From: Gammaproteobacteria bacterium
Lineage (GTDB): Bacteria > Pseudomonadota > Gammaproteobacteria > Chromatiales > Chromatiaceae
Direction: 5' to 3'
DNA length: 9,353 bases
Assembly: GCA_019136395.1 (NCBI GenBank)
Contig: JAGVUH010000180.1
Location: forward strand, 1 to 9,353
The notes below the pieces were generated by a model. That model was not told the origin of the DNA. It did no database searches and worked only from the letters and a program-made list of their open reading frames with translations. Below, piece by piece: positions 1-7,700 of the stretch. The position numbers and the translations under genes are program-made. The first letter of the stretch is position 1. Every line of letters starts with the position of its first letter.

Positions 1-255
1 GAGGGCGTCGCGGCCTTTGTCCCCCAGACCGGCAGCGCCATCACCCTGACCCCGGGCCGGCGGTGGCTGGCCTTGGCCGGGTCCGTCGGCCAGCCCCGGG
101 ATGGCAACCCGGCGGCGGCCTATCTCCTGTTCGACACCTCCAGGCGGCTACTGACCTGGCAGCGCGTGCCCTACGACTGGATGAGCGCCGCCACTAAGAT
201 CCGCGCCGCCGGCCTGCCGGAGGTGCTCGCCCAGCGCCTCGGCGAGGGCTGGTAG
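1..255 (+). CDS. Metallophosphoesterase, C-terminal part (5' end outside window)
   Basis: The frame is open from the first base and ends in TAG at 253-255, giving the last 84 residues of a larger protein. The stretch GSVGQPRDGNPAAAYLLFD, followed by a hydrophobic strand and a tail of the type KIRAAGLPEVLAQRLGEGW, is typical of the C-terminus of bacterial calcineurin-like metallophosphoesterases (YfcE/ApaH-like 'diadenosine tetraphosphatase or PP2A-type' annotations). The metal-binding His/Asp/Asn motifs lie upstream of the window, so catalytic competence and substrate cannot be judged. An internal TTG at 73 could be read as a start, but nothing supports it because the family signature begins before it. 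The stop overlaps the GTG start of the kinase-USP gene (TAGTG), so the two are probably co-transcribed and translationally coupled. That fits a phosphatase/kinase pair, which is inference. Family assignment is fairly confident; specificity is unknown. Confidence 0.75.
   Translation, partial: EGVAAFVPQTGSAITLTPGRRWLALAGSVGQPRDGNPAAAYLLFDTSRRLLTWQRVPYDWMSAATKIRAAGLPEVLAQRLGEGW
244..248 (+). promoter_or_regulatory. Ribosome binding site for the kinase-USP gene, inside the upstream gene
   Basis: GAGGG lies 6 bases before the GTG at 255-257 and is embedded in the last codons of the phosphoesterase gene. It supports choosing this GTG, with its one-base stop/start overlap, as the real start. Confidence 0.55.
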
Positions 256-1634
256 TGACCGGGACCAGCCTGGCGGATTACCGGCTCCTCGGCCCCTTCC
301 GGGCCGGGGCCATGGCCGAGCTATTCGAGCTGGAGGACGCCGCTGGCCAGCGCTGGCTGCTGAAACGCCCCCGGCTGGCCTTCGGCAACCACCCGGCCTG
401 TTACGCCGGCTTCGAGACCGAGCAGATGGTGCTTGCCCGCCTCACCGGCCCCCAGGTACCCCGCTGCCCTGCCCAGGGGGAGGACGATCAGGGTCCCTGG
501 CTGGTGCTGGAGCGCATCCCCGGGACCTCCCTGGAGGAGGTGGCCGCCGCCGCGCCCCTGCCAAGCACCGAGGTCGCCCGACTGGGCCTGCTGCTGGCGG
601 ATGCCCTCCACGCCCTCCACCGACAGAACGTCGTCCATCAGGACCTGACCCCGGCCCACGTCATTCTCCGGCCCGAGGGCCAGGCCGCGCTGATCGACTT
701 CGGCCTCGCCCACCACGGCGATCTGCCCGACCTGGCCGGCGCGGAGAGTCAGGGCCCCCTCGGCACCCCGGCGGTCATCGCCCCGGAACAGGTGCTGGGC
801 CGACGCGGCGATCCGCGCAGCGACCTCTACGCCGTCGGCGCCATCCTCTACCGCCTGGCGACCGGGCGCTATCCCTTCGGCACCGCCGCCAGCGCCTGGG
901 GTCTGCATCGGCGGCGCTGGTTCGATCCCCTGCCGCCCCGCGCCCTGAACCCCGCCGTCCCGCCCTGGCTGCAAGAGGTCATCCTGCGCTGCCTGGCGGT
1001 GCGCCCGGAGCGCCGCTATGCCTCCGCCGCGCAACTGGCGGGGGACCTGGCCCATCCGGAGCAGGTCGTGGTCGGCGAGCGCGGCCAGCGTTTACGCGCC
1101 GGTGGCCTGCGCCTGGCCCTGCAACGCTGGTGGGCGGAGCGCCAGCCCGAGGCCAGCCAGGCCGTCAAGCCCGCGGGACAACTGGCGCGGGCGCCCCAGG
1201 TCCTGGTGGCGATCGACACCCAATCCCACGATGAGGCCCTGGCCGAGGCCCTGCGCCTCGCCCTGCGCCGCCTCATCGCCCTGGACCCGCACTGGCGGGT
1301 GACCTGCGTCGGCATCCTGGAGCCTTCCCTGCTCACCGAGCAGGAGGAGAGCGCTGAACTGGCCCGTGGCTTCCACACCGCCCAACTCGTCGCCCTGCAT
1401 CACTGGGCCCGGCCCCTGGCCCTGCCCCCCGAGCGCATCCGGTTTCACATCCTCACCGGCGGCGATGCCGCCGCCTGCATCGTCGAGCAGGCCCGCCGTG
1501 ACCACGCCGACCATATCCTGATGGGTGCCCGGGGCAGCTCGGCCCTGCGCCGCTTCCTCGGCAGCGTCTCCAGCCGGGTGGTCGCGGAGGCCCCGTGCAG
1601 CGTCACCGTCGTGCGCGCTTTGAGTGGCGGCTAA
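255..1634 (+). CDS. Ser/Thr protein kinase-like domain fused to a UspA universal stress domain
   Basis: This is a 459-residue cytosolic protein with no signal peptide or membrane segment. Residues about 9-270 form a Hanks-type kinase fold: ATP lysine K37 (LLKRP), likely helix-C glutamate E56, catalytic loop HQDLTPAHV with D130, DFG at 148-150, APE at 176-178 and the structural Asp in DPRSDLY (D190). Two regions depart from consensus. The glycine loop keeps only the middle Gly (RAGAMAE, G18). The catalytic loop has Thr132 where Lys is usual and His135 where the Mg-binding Asn is usual. Residues about 315-456 form a UspA domain, from VLVAID to the nucleotide-binding motif GARGSSALRRFLGSV (424 on) and the final strand CSVTVV. 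The gene overlaps the phosphoesterase by one base, suggesting antagonistic or linked regulation (inference). K37, D130 and D148 are intact, so it may be an active but atypical kinase or a nucleotide-binding pseudokinase. Domain calls are sure; activity is not. Confidence 0.88.
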   Translation: MTGTSLADYRLLGPFRAGAMAELFELEDAAGQRWLLKRPRLAFGNHPACYAGFETEQMVLARLTGPQVPRCPAQGEDDQGPWLVLERIPGTSLEEVAAAAPLPSTEVARLGLLLADALHALHRQNVVHQDLTPAHVILRPEGQAALIDFGLAHHGDLPDLAGAESQGPLGTPAVIAPEQVLGRRGDPRSDLYAVGAILYRLATGRYPFGTAASAWGLHRRRWFDPLPPRALNPAVPPWLQEVILRCLAVRPERRYASAAQLAGDLAHPEQVVVGERGQRLRAGGLRLALQRWWAERQPEASQAVKPAGQLARAPQVLVAIDTQSHDEALAEALRLALRRLIALDPHWRVTCVGILEPSLLTEQEESAELARGFHTAQLVALHHWARPLALPPERIRFHILTGGDAAACIVEQARRDHADHILMGARGSSALRRFLGSVSSRVVAEAPCSVTVVRALSGG

Positions 1635-1687
1635 GGGTCCTTGGCGTACCTTCGATATCAGGATCGATTCCCGTCATAACGGTTCAG

Positions 1688-1719
1688 CCCCCTCTCCCCA
1701 ACCCCCCCTTTCAACCCCC
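1688..1719 (-). promoter_or_regulatory. Candidate G-quadruplex motif (C-rich on plus strand) in the patatin leader
   Basis: The plus strand has four C-runs of 5, 4, 7 and 5 at 1688-1692, 1696-1699, 1702-1708 and 1715-1719. They are separated by TCT, AA and TTTCAA. Read on the minus strand, this fits the classical quadruplex rule of four runs of at least three G with loops of 1-7. It lies just ahead of the patatin ribosome binding site and on the template strand for that gene. Folding and function are inference. It could also be a neutral low-complexity tract. Confidence 0.45.
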
Positions 1720-1727
1720 GTTCGCCT

Positions 1728-1734
1728 GAGGAGG
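1728..1734 (+). promoter_or_regulatory. Strong Shine-Dalgarno for the patatin gene
   Basis: GAGGAGG lies 11 bases upstream of the ATG at 1746. The spacing is slightly long, but the match is strong, and the ATG is followed directly by a signal peptide, which fixes the start. Confidence 0.6.
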
Positions 1735-1745
1735 CTTTAGCCCCT

Positions 1746-3995
1746 ATGAGACGATCACTTCCTGTCCTGGTGGTCAGCGCCATCCTGCTCCTGTCCCTGA
1801 TCACTCCCTGGCCGCTGGCCCAGGCCGCTGAGCAGGCCGGGCGCGCTCAGCCGCGGATCGGCCTGGTGTTGAGTGGCGGCGGGGCCCGCGGGTCCGCCCA
1901 TATCGGTGTCCTCAAGGTGCTGGAGGAGCTGCGCATCCCGATCCATGTGGTGGTGGGGACGAGCATGGGCTCCCTGGTGGGGGGCGGCTACGCCGCCGGG
2001 TTGACGCCGGCGGTGCTGGAGGAGCGGGTGACCCAGGTCAACTGGGATCAGTTGTTCAACGACGACCCACCGCGTGAGGACTGGCCCGCCCGCCGCAAAC
2101 AGGCCTATCAAAACCCCACCTTCGATTTCACCGTCGGCGTGCGGGATGGCCGCCCCAAGCTGCCCAAGGGCGCCATCGCCGGCCAGCAGGTCCAGTTGTT
2201 CTTCAATGATCTGGTCAAGGGGGCGGAGACGGCGCGGGACTTCGATGAACTGCCCATCCCCTACCGGGCCGTGGCCACCAATCTGGAAAACGGTCAGATG
2301 GCGGTCTTCAGCCGGGGTCCCCTGCCGGTGGCCATGCGCGCCAGTATGTCCGTGCCCGGTCTGTTCGCCCCGATGGAGTGGGACGATCATCTTTACGTGG
2401 ACGGCGGGCTGGTGCGCAACCTGCCCATCGACGTGGCGCGGGAACTGGGCGTGGATGTCATCATCGCCGTCAACCTGGGGTCCGGCTACCTGCCCCGTGA
2501 GGATCTCGGCAATATCCTGGGCGTGACCGGTCAGATGATCGCCATCCTCACGGAGCAGAACGTCCAGGTCTCCCTCAAACAGCTCGACCCCCAGCGGGAC
2601 GTGCTCATCCTGCCCGAGCTGGGCGATATCACCGCCGCCGATTTTGACCGCGCCCCGGAGGCCATTGCCGTCGGGGAAGCCGCGGCGCGCAAGGTGGCCC
2701 CGCAACTGGCCCGCTACCGCCTGGGCGAGGCCGAGTATGCCGCCTGGCACCGTGCCCGCTTTGGTCCCGGCCGGCCGGCGCAGCGGGTGAGCGAGGTGCG
2801 GGTCGTGGGACTCGACAGGGTGAACCCGGCCGTCTTTCATAACCTGGCCAAGGCCCAGGAGGGCAAGGAACTGGACCGCGCCCGGCTGGAGGCGGATATC
2901 CAGACCATCTACGGCCATGGCGACTATGAACGCATCAGCTACCACTTCGAGCCCCAGTCCGATGACGGCGACCTGCTGATCGTGAACGCGGTGGAGAAGG
3001 CCTGGGGGCCCGGCTATCTGGGCTTCGGTCTGGGTCTCATGACCGACCACCAGGGGGACAACCGCTTTGGGCTGCGGGGCACCTACGATCAGCGCTGGGT
3101 CAATGACCTGGGGGCCGAGATCGGCGTCGATCTGACCCTGGGCAATGTCCCCAACCTGCACGCCGAGTTCTACCAACCCTTCAACCTGGAGCGGGCCGGT
3201 TTTGTCGCGCCCTACCTGGACTATGGCCTGAACCCGGAGAGCATCTTCCTCAATGACCAACGCATCGCCCGCTATGATGTGATTCGGGCGCGCCTGGGCG
3301 TGGATCTGGGAACGACCCTCCGGGGGACCGAATTCCGCCTCGGGCCCTACCTGGGCCAGACCGAGGTCAGCCTCGACACCGGCTCACCCAAGCTGGAAGA
3401 GGGCCGGATCAACGATACCGGGCTGCGGGCGCGACTCTATTACGACACCATGGACAGCGCCGCCGTCCCCCGCGACGGGACGCGGATCTTCCTTGAGGCG
3501 CGCAATCCCCTGGAGGCCATGGGGGCGGATGTCCAGTACACCCGCGCCCTCCTCACCGCCTCCACCGCCCACAGCTTCGGGCCCCATACCCTGGCCCTCA
3601 AGGTCAAGGGGGGGAGCAGCTTCGGGGAACCCATGCCCTATTACGACCAGTTCGCCCTGGGCGGCTTTCTCAATCTCTCCGGCTATGCCTACGAGCAATT
3701 CCGTGGCGAGGAGATGGCCTTCGCCGGCCTGGCCTACTACCGCCGGATCGCGGCCCTGCCCCCGCCCATCGGGCGCGGTCTCTACCTGGGGGCCTCGCTG
3801 GAGGCCGGCTGGCTTTCCGAGGGCGTCGTACGCAGCCCCTTAACGGGGGAGAGGACCGTCCTCAGCCCGGAGAAGTCCGGTTTCGGGGCCAGCCTCTTCT
3901 TTGGCTCGGATACCTGGATCGGGCCGGCCTACCTGGGCCTGGGCGTGACGGGAACCGGCGAGAGCACCGTCTATGTGCTGATCGGTCAGCCCTGA
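1746..3995 (+). CDS. Patatin-like phospholipase with POTRA-like region and outer-membrane barrel (PlpD/type Vd-like)
   Basis: The product is 749 residues. The N-terminus is a signal peptide (MRRS, a hydrophobic core, then PLAQA) with probable cleavage after A27. A patatin domain follows: oxyanion motif SGGGARG at 43-49, nucleophile elbow GTSMGS with Ser73, and catalytic Asp219 in the DGG motif (YVDGGLVRNLP). So the Ser-Asp dyad is intact. Around 348-425 a segment beginning RVSEVRVVGL and containing a YGxGDYERISY-type stretch resembles a POTRA domain. From about 425 to the end are alternating amphipathic strands of a surface-antigen (Omp85-type) barrel. The order and length match the PlpD family (type Vd secretion), in which a lipolytic passenger is exported and anchored by its own barrel. 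The expected activity is phospholipase A or esterase at the cell surface; whether the passenger is released is not visible. The protein ends YVLIGQP and lacks the usual terminal aromatic residue. It is probably transcribed separately from the kinase gene, given the 111-bp gap. Confidence 0.92.
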   Translation: MRRSLPVLVVSAILLLSLITPWPLAQAAEQAGRAQPRIGLVLSGGGARGSAHIGVLKVLEELRIPIHVVVGTSMGSLVGGGYAAGLTPAVLEERVTQVNWDQLFNDDPPREDWPARRKQAYQNPTFDFTVGVRDGRPKLPKGAIAGQQVQLFFNDLVKGAETARDFDELPIPYRAVATNLENGQMAVFSRGPLPVAMRASMSVPGLFAPMEWDDHLYVDGGLVRNLPIDVARELGVDVIIAVNLGSGYLPREDLGNILGVTGQMIAILTEQNVQVSLKQLDPQRDVLILPELGDITAADFDRAPEAIAVGEAAARKVAPQLARYRLGEAEYAAWHRARFGPGRPAQRVSEVRVVGLDRVNPAVFHNLAKAQEGKELDRARLEADIQTIYGHGDYERISYHFEPQSDDGDLLIVNAVEKAWGPGYLGFGLGLMTDHQGDNRFGLRGTYDQRWVNDLGAEIGVDLTLGNVPNLHAEFYQPFNLERAGFVAPYLDYGLNPESIFLNDQRIARYDVIRARLGVDLGTTLRGTEFRLGPYLGQTEVSLDTGSPKLEEGRINDTGLRARLYYDTMDSAAVPRDGTRIFLEARNPLEAMGADVQYTRALLTASTAHSFGPHTLALKVKGGSSFGEPMPYYDQFALGGFLNLSGYAYEQFRGEEMAFAGLAYYRRIAALPPPIGRGLYLGASLEAGWLSEGVVRSPLTGERTVLSPEKSGFGASLFFGSDTWIGPAYLGLGVTGTGESTVYVLIGQP

Positions 3996-4065
3996 GGCGG
4001 TTGGGCCGCGCTTTCATAACCTACCCGGCCTCGCCGCGCGGCGGTGAGGCCCATCATTCACCTGC

Positions 4066-4069
4066 GAGG
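4066..4069 (+). promoter_or_regulatory. Ribosome binding site deciding the marC-like start
   Basis: GAGG lies 10 bases ahead of the ATG at 4080. No comparable site precedes the in-frame GTG at 4044, and the extra 12 residues from that GTG would be polar and unlike the family's N-terminus. Confidence 0.5.
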
Positions 4070-4079
4070 CACTCATCCG

Positions 4080-4721
4080 ATGGAATCTAGTATCCAGCAC
4101 TATCTGCTGGGCCTGTTCGCGGTAGCGAACAACTTTCCGGCCCTGGCTCCCTTCCTGGCCCTGAGCGTGGGCCTGACCCGGCTCCAGAGCCTCAAGCTGG
4201 TGGTCCTGGGTACCCTGGGGGCCTTCATTGTCATGACCACCAGCATGCTGGCGGGTCTGGCCATCCTGGACTTTTTCGGCATCAGCGTCAGCGCCTTCCA
4301 GATTGCCGGCGGCATTCTGCTCGGCGGCACCGGCATGAGCATGCTCAACGCCAAGGGGGCCGGTGACGTGGAGGGCAAGCAGATCGAAAAGCATCACCTG
4401 GATCGCACGACCCTGATCACCAACATGATCGTCCCCGTGACCCTGCCGCTGACCACCGGCGCCGGCACCATCTCCACGGTCACCCTCTTCAGTCATCAGG
4501 CGGCGGAGGCCCATTCGTCCCTGGCCTTGTTCATCGCCATCTGCCTCATGACGGGGATCATCTTCCTGATCTTCTATTTCGCCATGGGCCTGATGAAATT
4601 CCTCGGCGAGGTCGGCATGAGCGTCCTGATCAAGGTCATGGGCCTCTTCACCCTGGCCATCGGCGTGCAGTTCATCATCACCGCGATCACGCGGATCTGG
4701 AGTACCCTGCCGGCCCATTGA
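4080..4721 (+). CDS. MarC-family integral membrane protein
   Basis: The product is 213 residues with about six hydrophobic segments in the MarC (UPF0056) arrangement: three helices, a polar loop (GAGDVEGKQIEKHHLDRTT), then three more. The second half contains NMIVPVTLPLTTGAGTIS, the counterpart of the conserved VPLxxPLxxGPGxIS stretch, which is the main reason for the call. In the first half the family's usual NPxGxxPxFL-type signature is replaced by NNFPALAPFLAL. MarC proteins are inner-membrane proteins of unknown transport or envelope function; despite the name, E. coli MarC is not established as a multiple-antibiotic-resistance determinant. The gene follows the patatin gene on the same strand after an 84-bp gap, so co-transcription is possible but not shown. 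It faces the convergent sensor kinase gene with only 34 bp between them. The family is clear; the function is unknown. Confidence 0.85.
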   Translation: MESSIQHYLLGLFAVANNFPALAPFLALSVGLTRLQSLKLVVLGTLGAFIVMTTSMLAGLAILDFFGISVSAFQIAGGILLGGTGMSMLNAKGAGDVEGKQIEKHHLDRTTLITNMIVPVTLPLTTGAGTISTVTLFSHQAAEAHSSLALFIAICLMTGIIFLIFYFAMGLMKFLGEVGMSVLIKVMGLFTLAIGVQFIITAITRIWSTLPAH

Positions 4722-4725
4722 CGAC

Positions 4726-4756
4726 ACCGGAGCCGTCGTTATTTCCGGCTAACGGT
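4726..4756. terminator. Weak candidate bidirectional terminator between convergent genes
   Basis: An imperfect hairpin fills the 34-bp gap between the marC-like gene and the sensor kinase. ACCG (4726-4729) pairs with CGGT (4753-4756), and AGCCG (4731-4735) pairs with CGGCT (4746-4750), around a 10-base loop. There is no T-run on either strand, so a classical intrinsic terminator is not demonstrated. The position between two convergent stops is the main support. Confidence 0.3.
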
Positions 4757-7700
4757 CATGAATCTGGGTCCGGGCTCAGCCAGGGTCCGCTGGCGGAGAT
4801 CAGGTCGGCGAGATTAAGTTCCAGGTCCCCCAGGCGCTCGTCCAGGTCGGTCTCGCCCTGGAGGATGGCCTCTTCCAGCAGCCCGGCCTGACGCTGCAGT
4901 TCCAGGGCGCAGAGATTGGCGGCATAGCCGCTTAACTGATGCAGGCGTCGCGCGGCGCCGGCGCGCTCGCCCTGAGCCAGATCAGCGCGGGTCGCGGCGA
5001 CCACCTCGCCGTACTTGGGGCCAAGCCCCGCCAGCAGTTGGCGGAACAGGGCCCGGTTGCCACGGAACAGTCTGGCCGCCTTGATGGGATGGATTCCGGG
5101 GATCGAGGGGAAGTCGCTCCCGGACGGGCCAGGGTCGCCTCCCAGTGCCGCCGTCGGGCCGGGGACCGACCCTGGTTCCGCTGCCGGTAGCGCCATCAGG
5201 CCAGGGCCCGATGCCGTCGGAAAGGGTTCTGGAGCCGGTACCGCCGGATCGGGGTCGGCGGCCGGTTCCGCCCCCACGCCGGAGGCCGTGGCCGTCGGTT
5301 CGGGCTGGACATCCCGGTCCGGGAGCCATTGGCGCAGCAGGGACGCGATCTGGTCCAGGTCCAGGGGCTTGGTGAGGACGGCATCGACCCCGGCCGCCAG
5401 GGCCGCCTGCCGCTGCTCGGGCAGGACGCCGGCCGTCAGGGCGATGACCGGCAGGGACCGCAGCCCCAAGGCCCCACGGATCTGGCGGGTGGCGGTGAGT
5501 CCGTCCATCACCGGCATCTGCAGGTCCATCAGCACCGCGTCGTATCCCGCCGGTGTCGCCGCCAGGCGCTGAACGGCCTGCTGGCCATTGACCGCCGTGG
5601 CGACGCGCGCACCCTCCAGAGTCAGGGCCTGGCGCAGCAGCACGCGATGGGTATCGCTGTCGTCCACCACCAGGAAGCGCAGCCCCGCCAGGGCGAGGCC
5701 CGAGCCGGGCGCGGACGACGCTTGGCCTAGGTGGGCCGGCGCGTCAGCGGTGGCGCGTTGCAGGGGCAACTCGAACCAGAAGGTGCTGCCCTTCCCCGGC
5801 GCGCTTTCGGCCCCGATCCGGCCCCCCATCAGTTCGACCAGGCGCTTGCTGATAGCCAGGCCCAGCCCGGTACCGCCGTAGGAGCGGGTGATGCGGCGAT
5901 CCCCTTGGGTGAAGGGGGTGAACAGGTCCTTGAGGACCTCCGGGGCGATGCCGATGCCGGTGTCATGGACCGCGAAGCGCAGGCGCACTTCCCGCGCCGA
6001 TCGGGCCAGCACCTCGACCTCGACCACCACCAGGCCGACGTCGGTGAACTTGATGGCGTTGCCGATGAGATTGGTCAGCACCTGCTCCAGGCGCAGCGGA
6101 TCGCCTTGCAGCGGGCCCAGGGCCTTCATCGGCCTGTGGATGCGCAGGGACAGCCCTTCGGCCTGGGCCTTGGGGGCGAGGAGGCCCTCAAGCTTGGCCA
6201 GCAGGGCCGCCAGGTCCAGGGGTTGGACCTCGATGGCCAATTTGCCGGCCTCGATGCGCGACAGGTCCAGAATGTCGTCGATGATCCCCAGCAGGCTCTG
6301 CCCGGCCGCCTGGATGCGGTCGAGCATCTCGCGCTGGTTGGCGCTGAGGGGCTCGCGGCCGACCATCTGCGCCAGGCCCAGGACGGAGTAGAGCGGGGTG
6401 CGGATCTCGTGGCTCATGTGGGCCAGGAACGCGCTCTTGGCCCGGCTGGCCTCCTCCGCCAGCCGCTGCGCCTGGACCAGCCGTTCCTCCGCCGCCTTGC
6501 GCGCGGTGATGTCGGTGAAGGCGGTCAGCAGACCCCCGTCGAACTCGACGGCGGAGATTTCGACATGGCGGATTTCGCCATCGCCCCGGGCGACGCGACA
6601 TTCCTGGGGGCCGATGGGGCCCTGGCCAGCCTGCGCCTGCCGAATGGACTCCTCCCAGATGGCCCGCACCTCGCGGCGATAGGCCGGGTCCGGATAGACG
6701 CGCCGGTACCAGTCCCGGAGGAGCGGCACTTCCTCCCGGGTAAAACCGAAGAGGCGCTCGTAAGCGTCGTTGACCAGGCGGATCCGATCCTGGGCATCCG
6801 TGAGGCCCAGGGGCACCGGGGCGCTGCGCAGCAGATGATCCGACCGGTCCTTGCTGGCCTGCGCGGCCGCCTCCGCCAGGGTGGCGTCGCGGATGGCGTA
6901 GGTCAGACGCGCCAGGGCCAGGAACAGGGTGGCGGTGGCGGCGACGCGGGCAAACTGGCTGAAGAGGCTCTCGCTACTCCAATGGAGGGCGGCGACCGCG
7001 GCGAGCACGGCCACGGCGGCCGGCAGGATGCCGCGCAAGGTGCGCGACTGGGTCGTGGTCAGTGGGGACAGGCCGGCCAGGGCCGCGCCGGATATGGACA
7101 GGCTGGCAAACAGCCAGCCGAGGTCCAGCCAACTCCCTTCGACATAGGCATCCTGGGCCAATTGGATCCAGTAAAGGGTGTCCGCGAGGCCAAAGGCCAG
7201 CAGACCAGCCAGGAGCAACCACCAGCCCCGCGCTATCCGAAAGTCCTGAATGAAGACCAGCAGCAGGCTGAGGATGATCAAAGCCAGGTCCAGGCCGACG
7301 TAGATGGCCGACAGCATGACCGACGAGTCGGGTTCGTCCAGGGCGAGATCGATCTGCCAGGCCTGGGTGAGCAGGGCGAGGAGGGTAAAGGCCCCGCTCC
7401 CCATGACCAGGGCATCGAGGTAGGTGCGATGGCGTCGCCGTACCTGATTCTCACCCTGGCTGGTGAGGTGGCCGATGCTCCAGAACACCAGCGGGTAGTA
7501 ATTCAGGGTGAGATGGCCAATGCTCCAGAACACCAGTGGGTAGTAGATTAGCCAGAGGGCATCCTCGAGGGGCAGGGGCAGCGGCTGCTCGTCCAGGCGC
7601 CCCTCCAGGGCCCACCAGACTTCACCGAGGGCGTAGAACAGGTAGGCGGCGGCCAGGATGCCCCAGGCCCGGGCCTGAGGGCCGCCCCGCAGGGCACGCA

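Noticed and set aside
321..1055. 244-codon minus-strand frame opposite the kinase domain
   Set aside because: It is antisense to a frame with intact kinase motifs, with low-complexity composition and no ribosome binding site.
1641..1682. Possible promoter or CCGT-CATA-ACGG hairpin after the kinase-USP gene
   Set aside because: The boxes match poorly, and the 4-bp stem is not followed by a T-run.
1755..3260. 501-codon open frame on the minus strand across the patatin gene
   Set aside because: It lies wholly inside the well-supported patatin-barrel gene. The composition (Gly, Gln, His, Asp) is that of an antisense shadow and no motif is visible.
4005..4043. Inverted repeats in the patatin-marC gap, including the palindrome CGCCGCGCGGCG at 4032-4043
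   Set aside because: Pure G/C words are common by chance at this base composition. There is no loop or T-tract to support a terminator.
4044..4079. GTG at 4044 as start of the MarC-like gene
   Set aside because: It has no Shine-Dalgarno, and the added residues are polar and unlike MarC N-termini. The ATG at 4080 has GAGG upstream.
5731..7551. 606-codon open frame on the plus strand across the sensor kinase
   Set aside because: It is antisense to a kinase gene whose catalytic motifs are intact. Its translation is rich in Gly, Gln, Asp and Ala with no recognisable domain, as expected from the mirror frame of GC-rich coding DNA.
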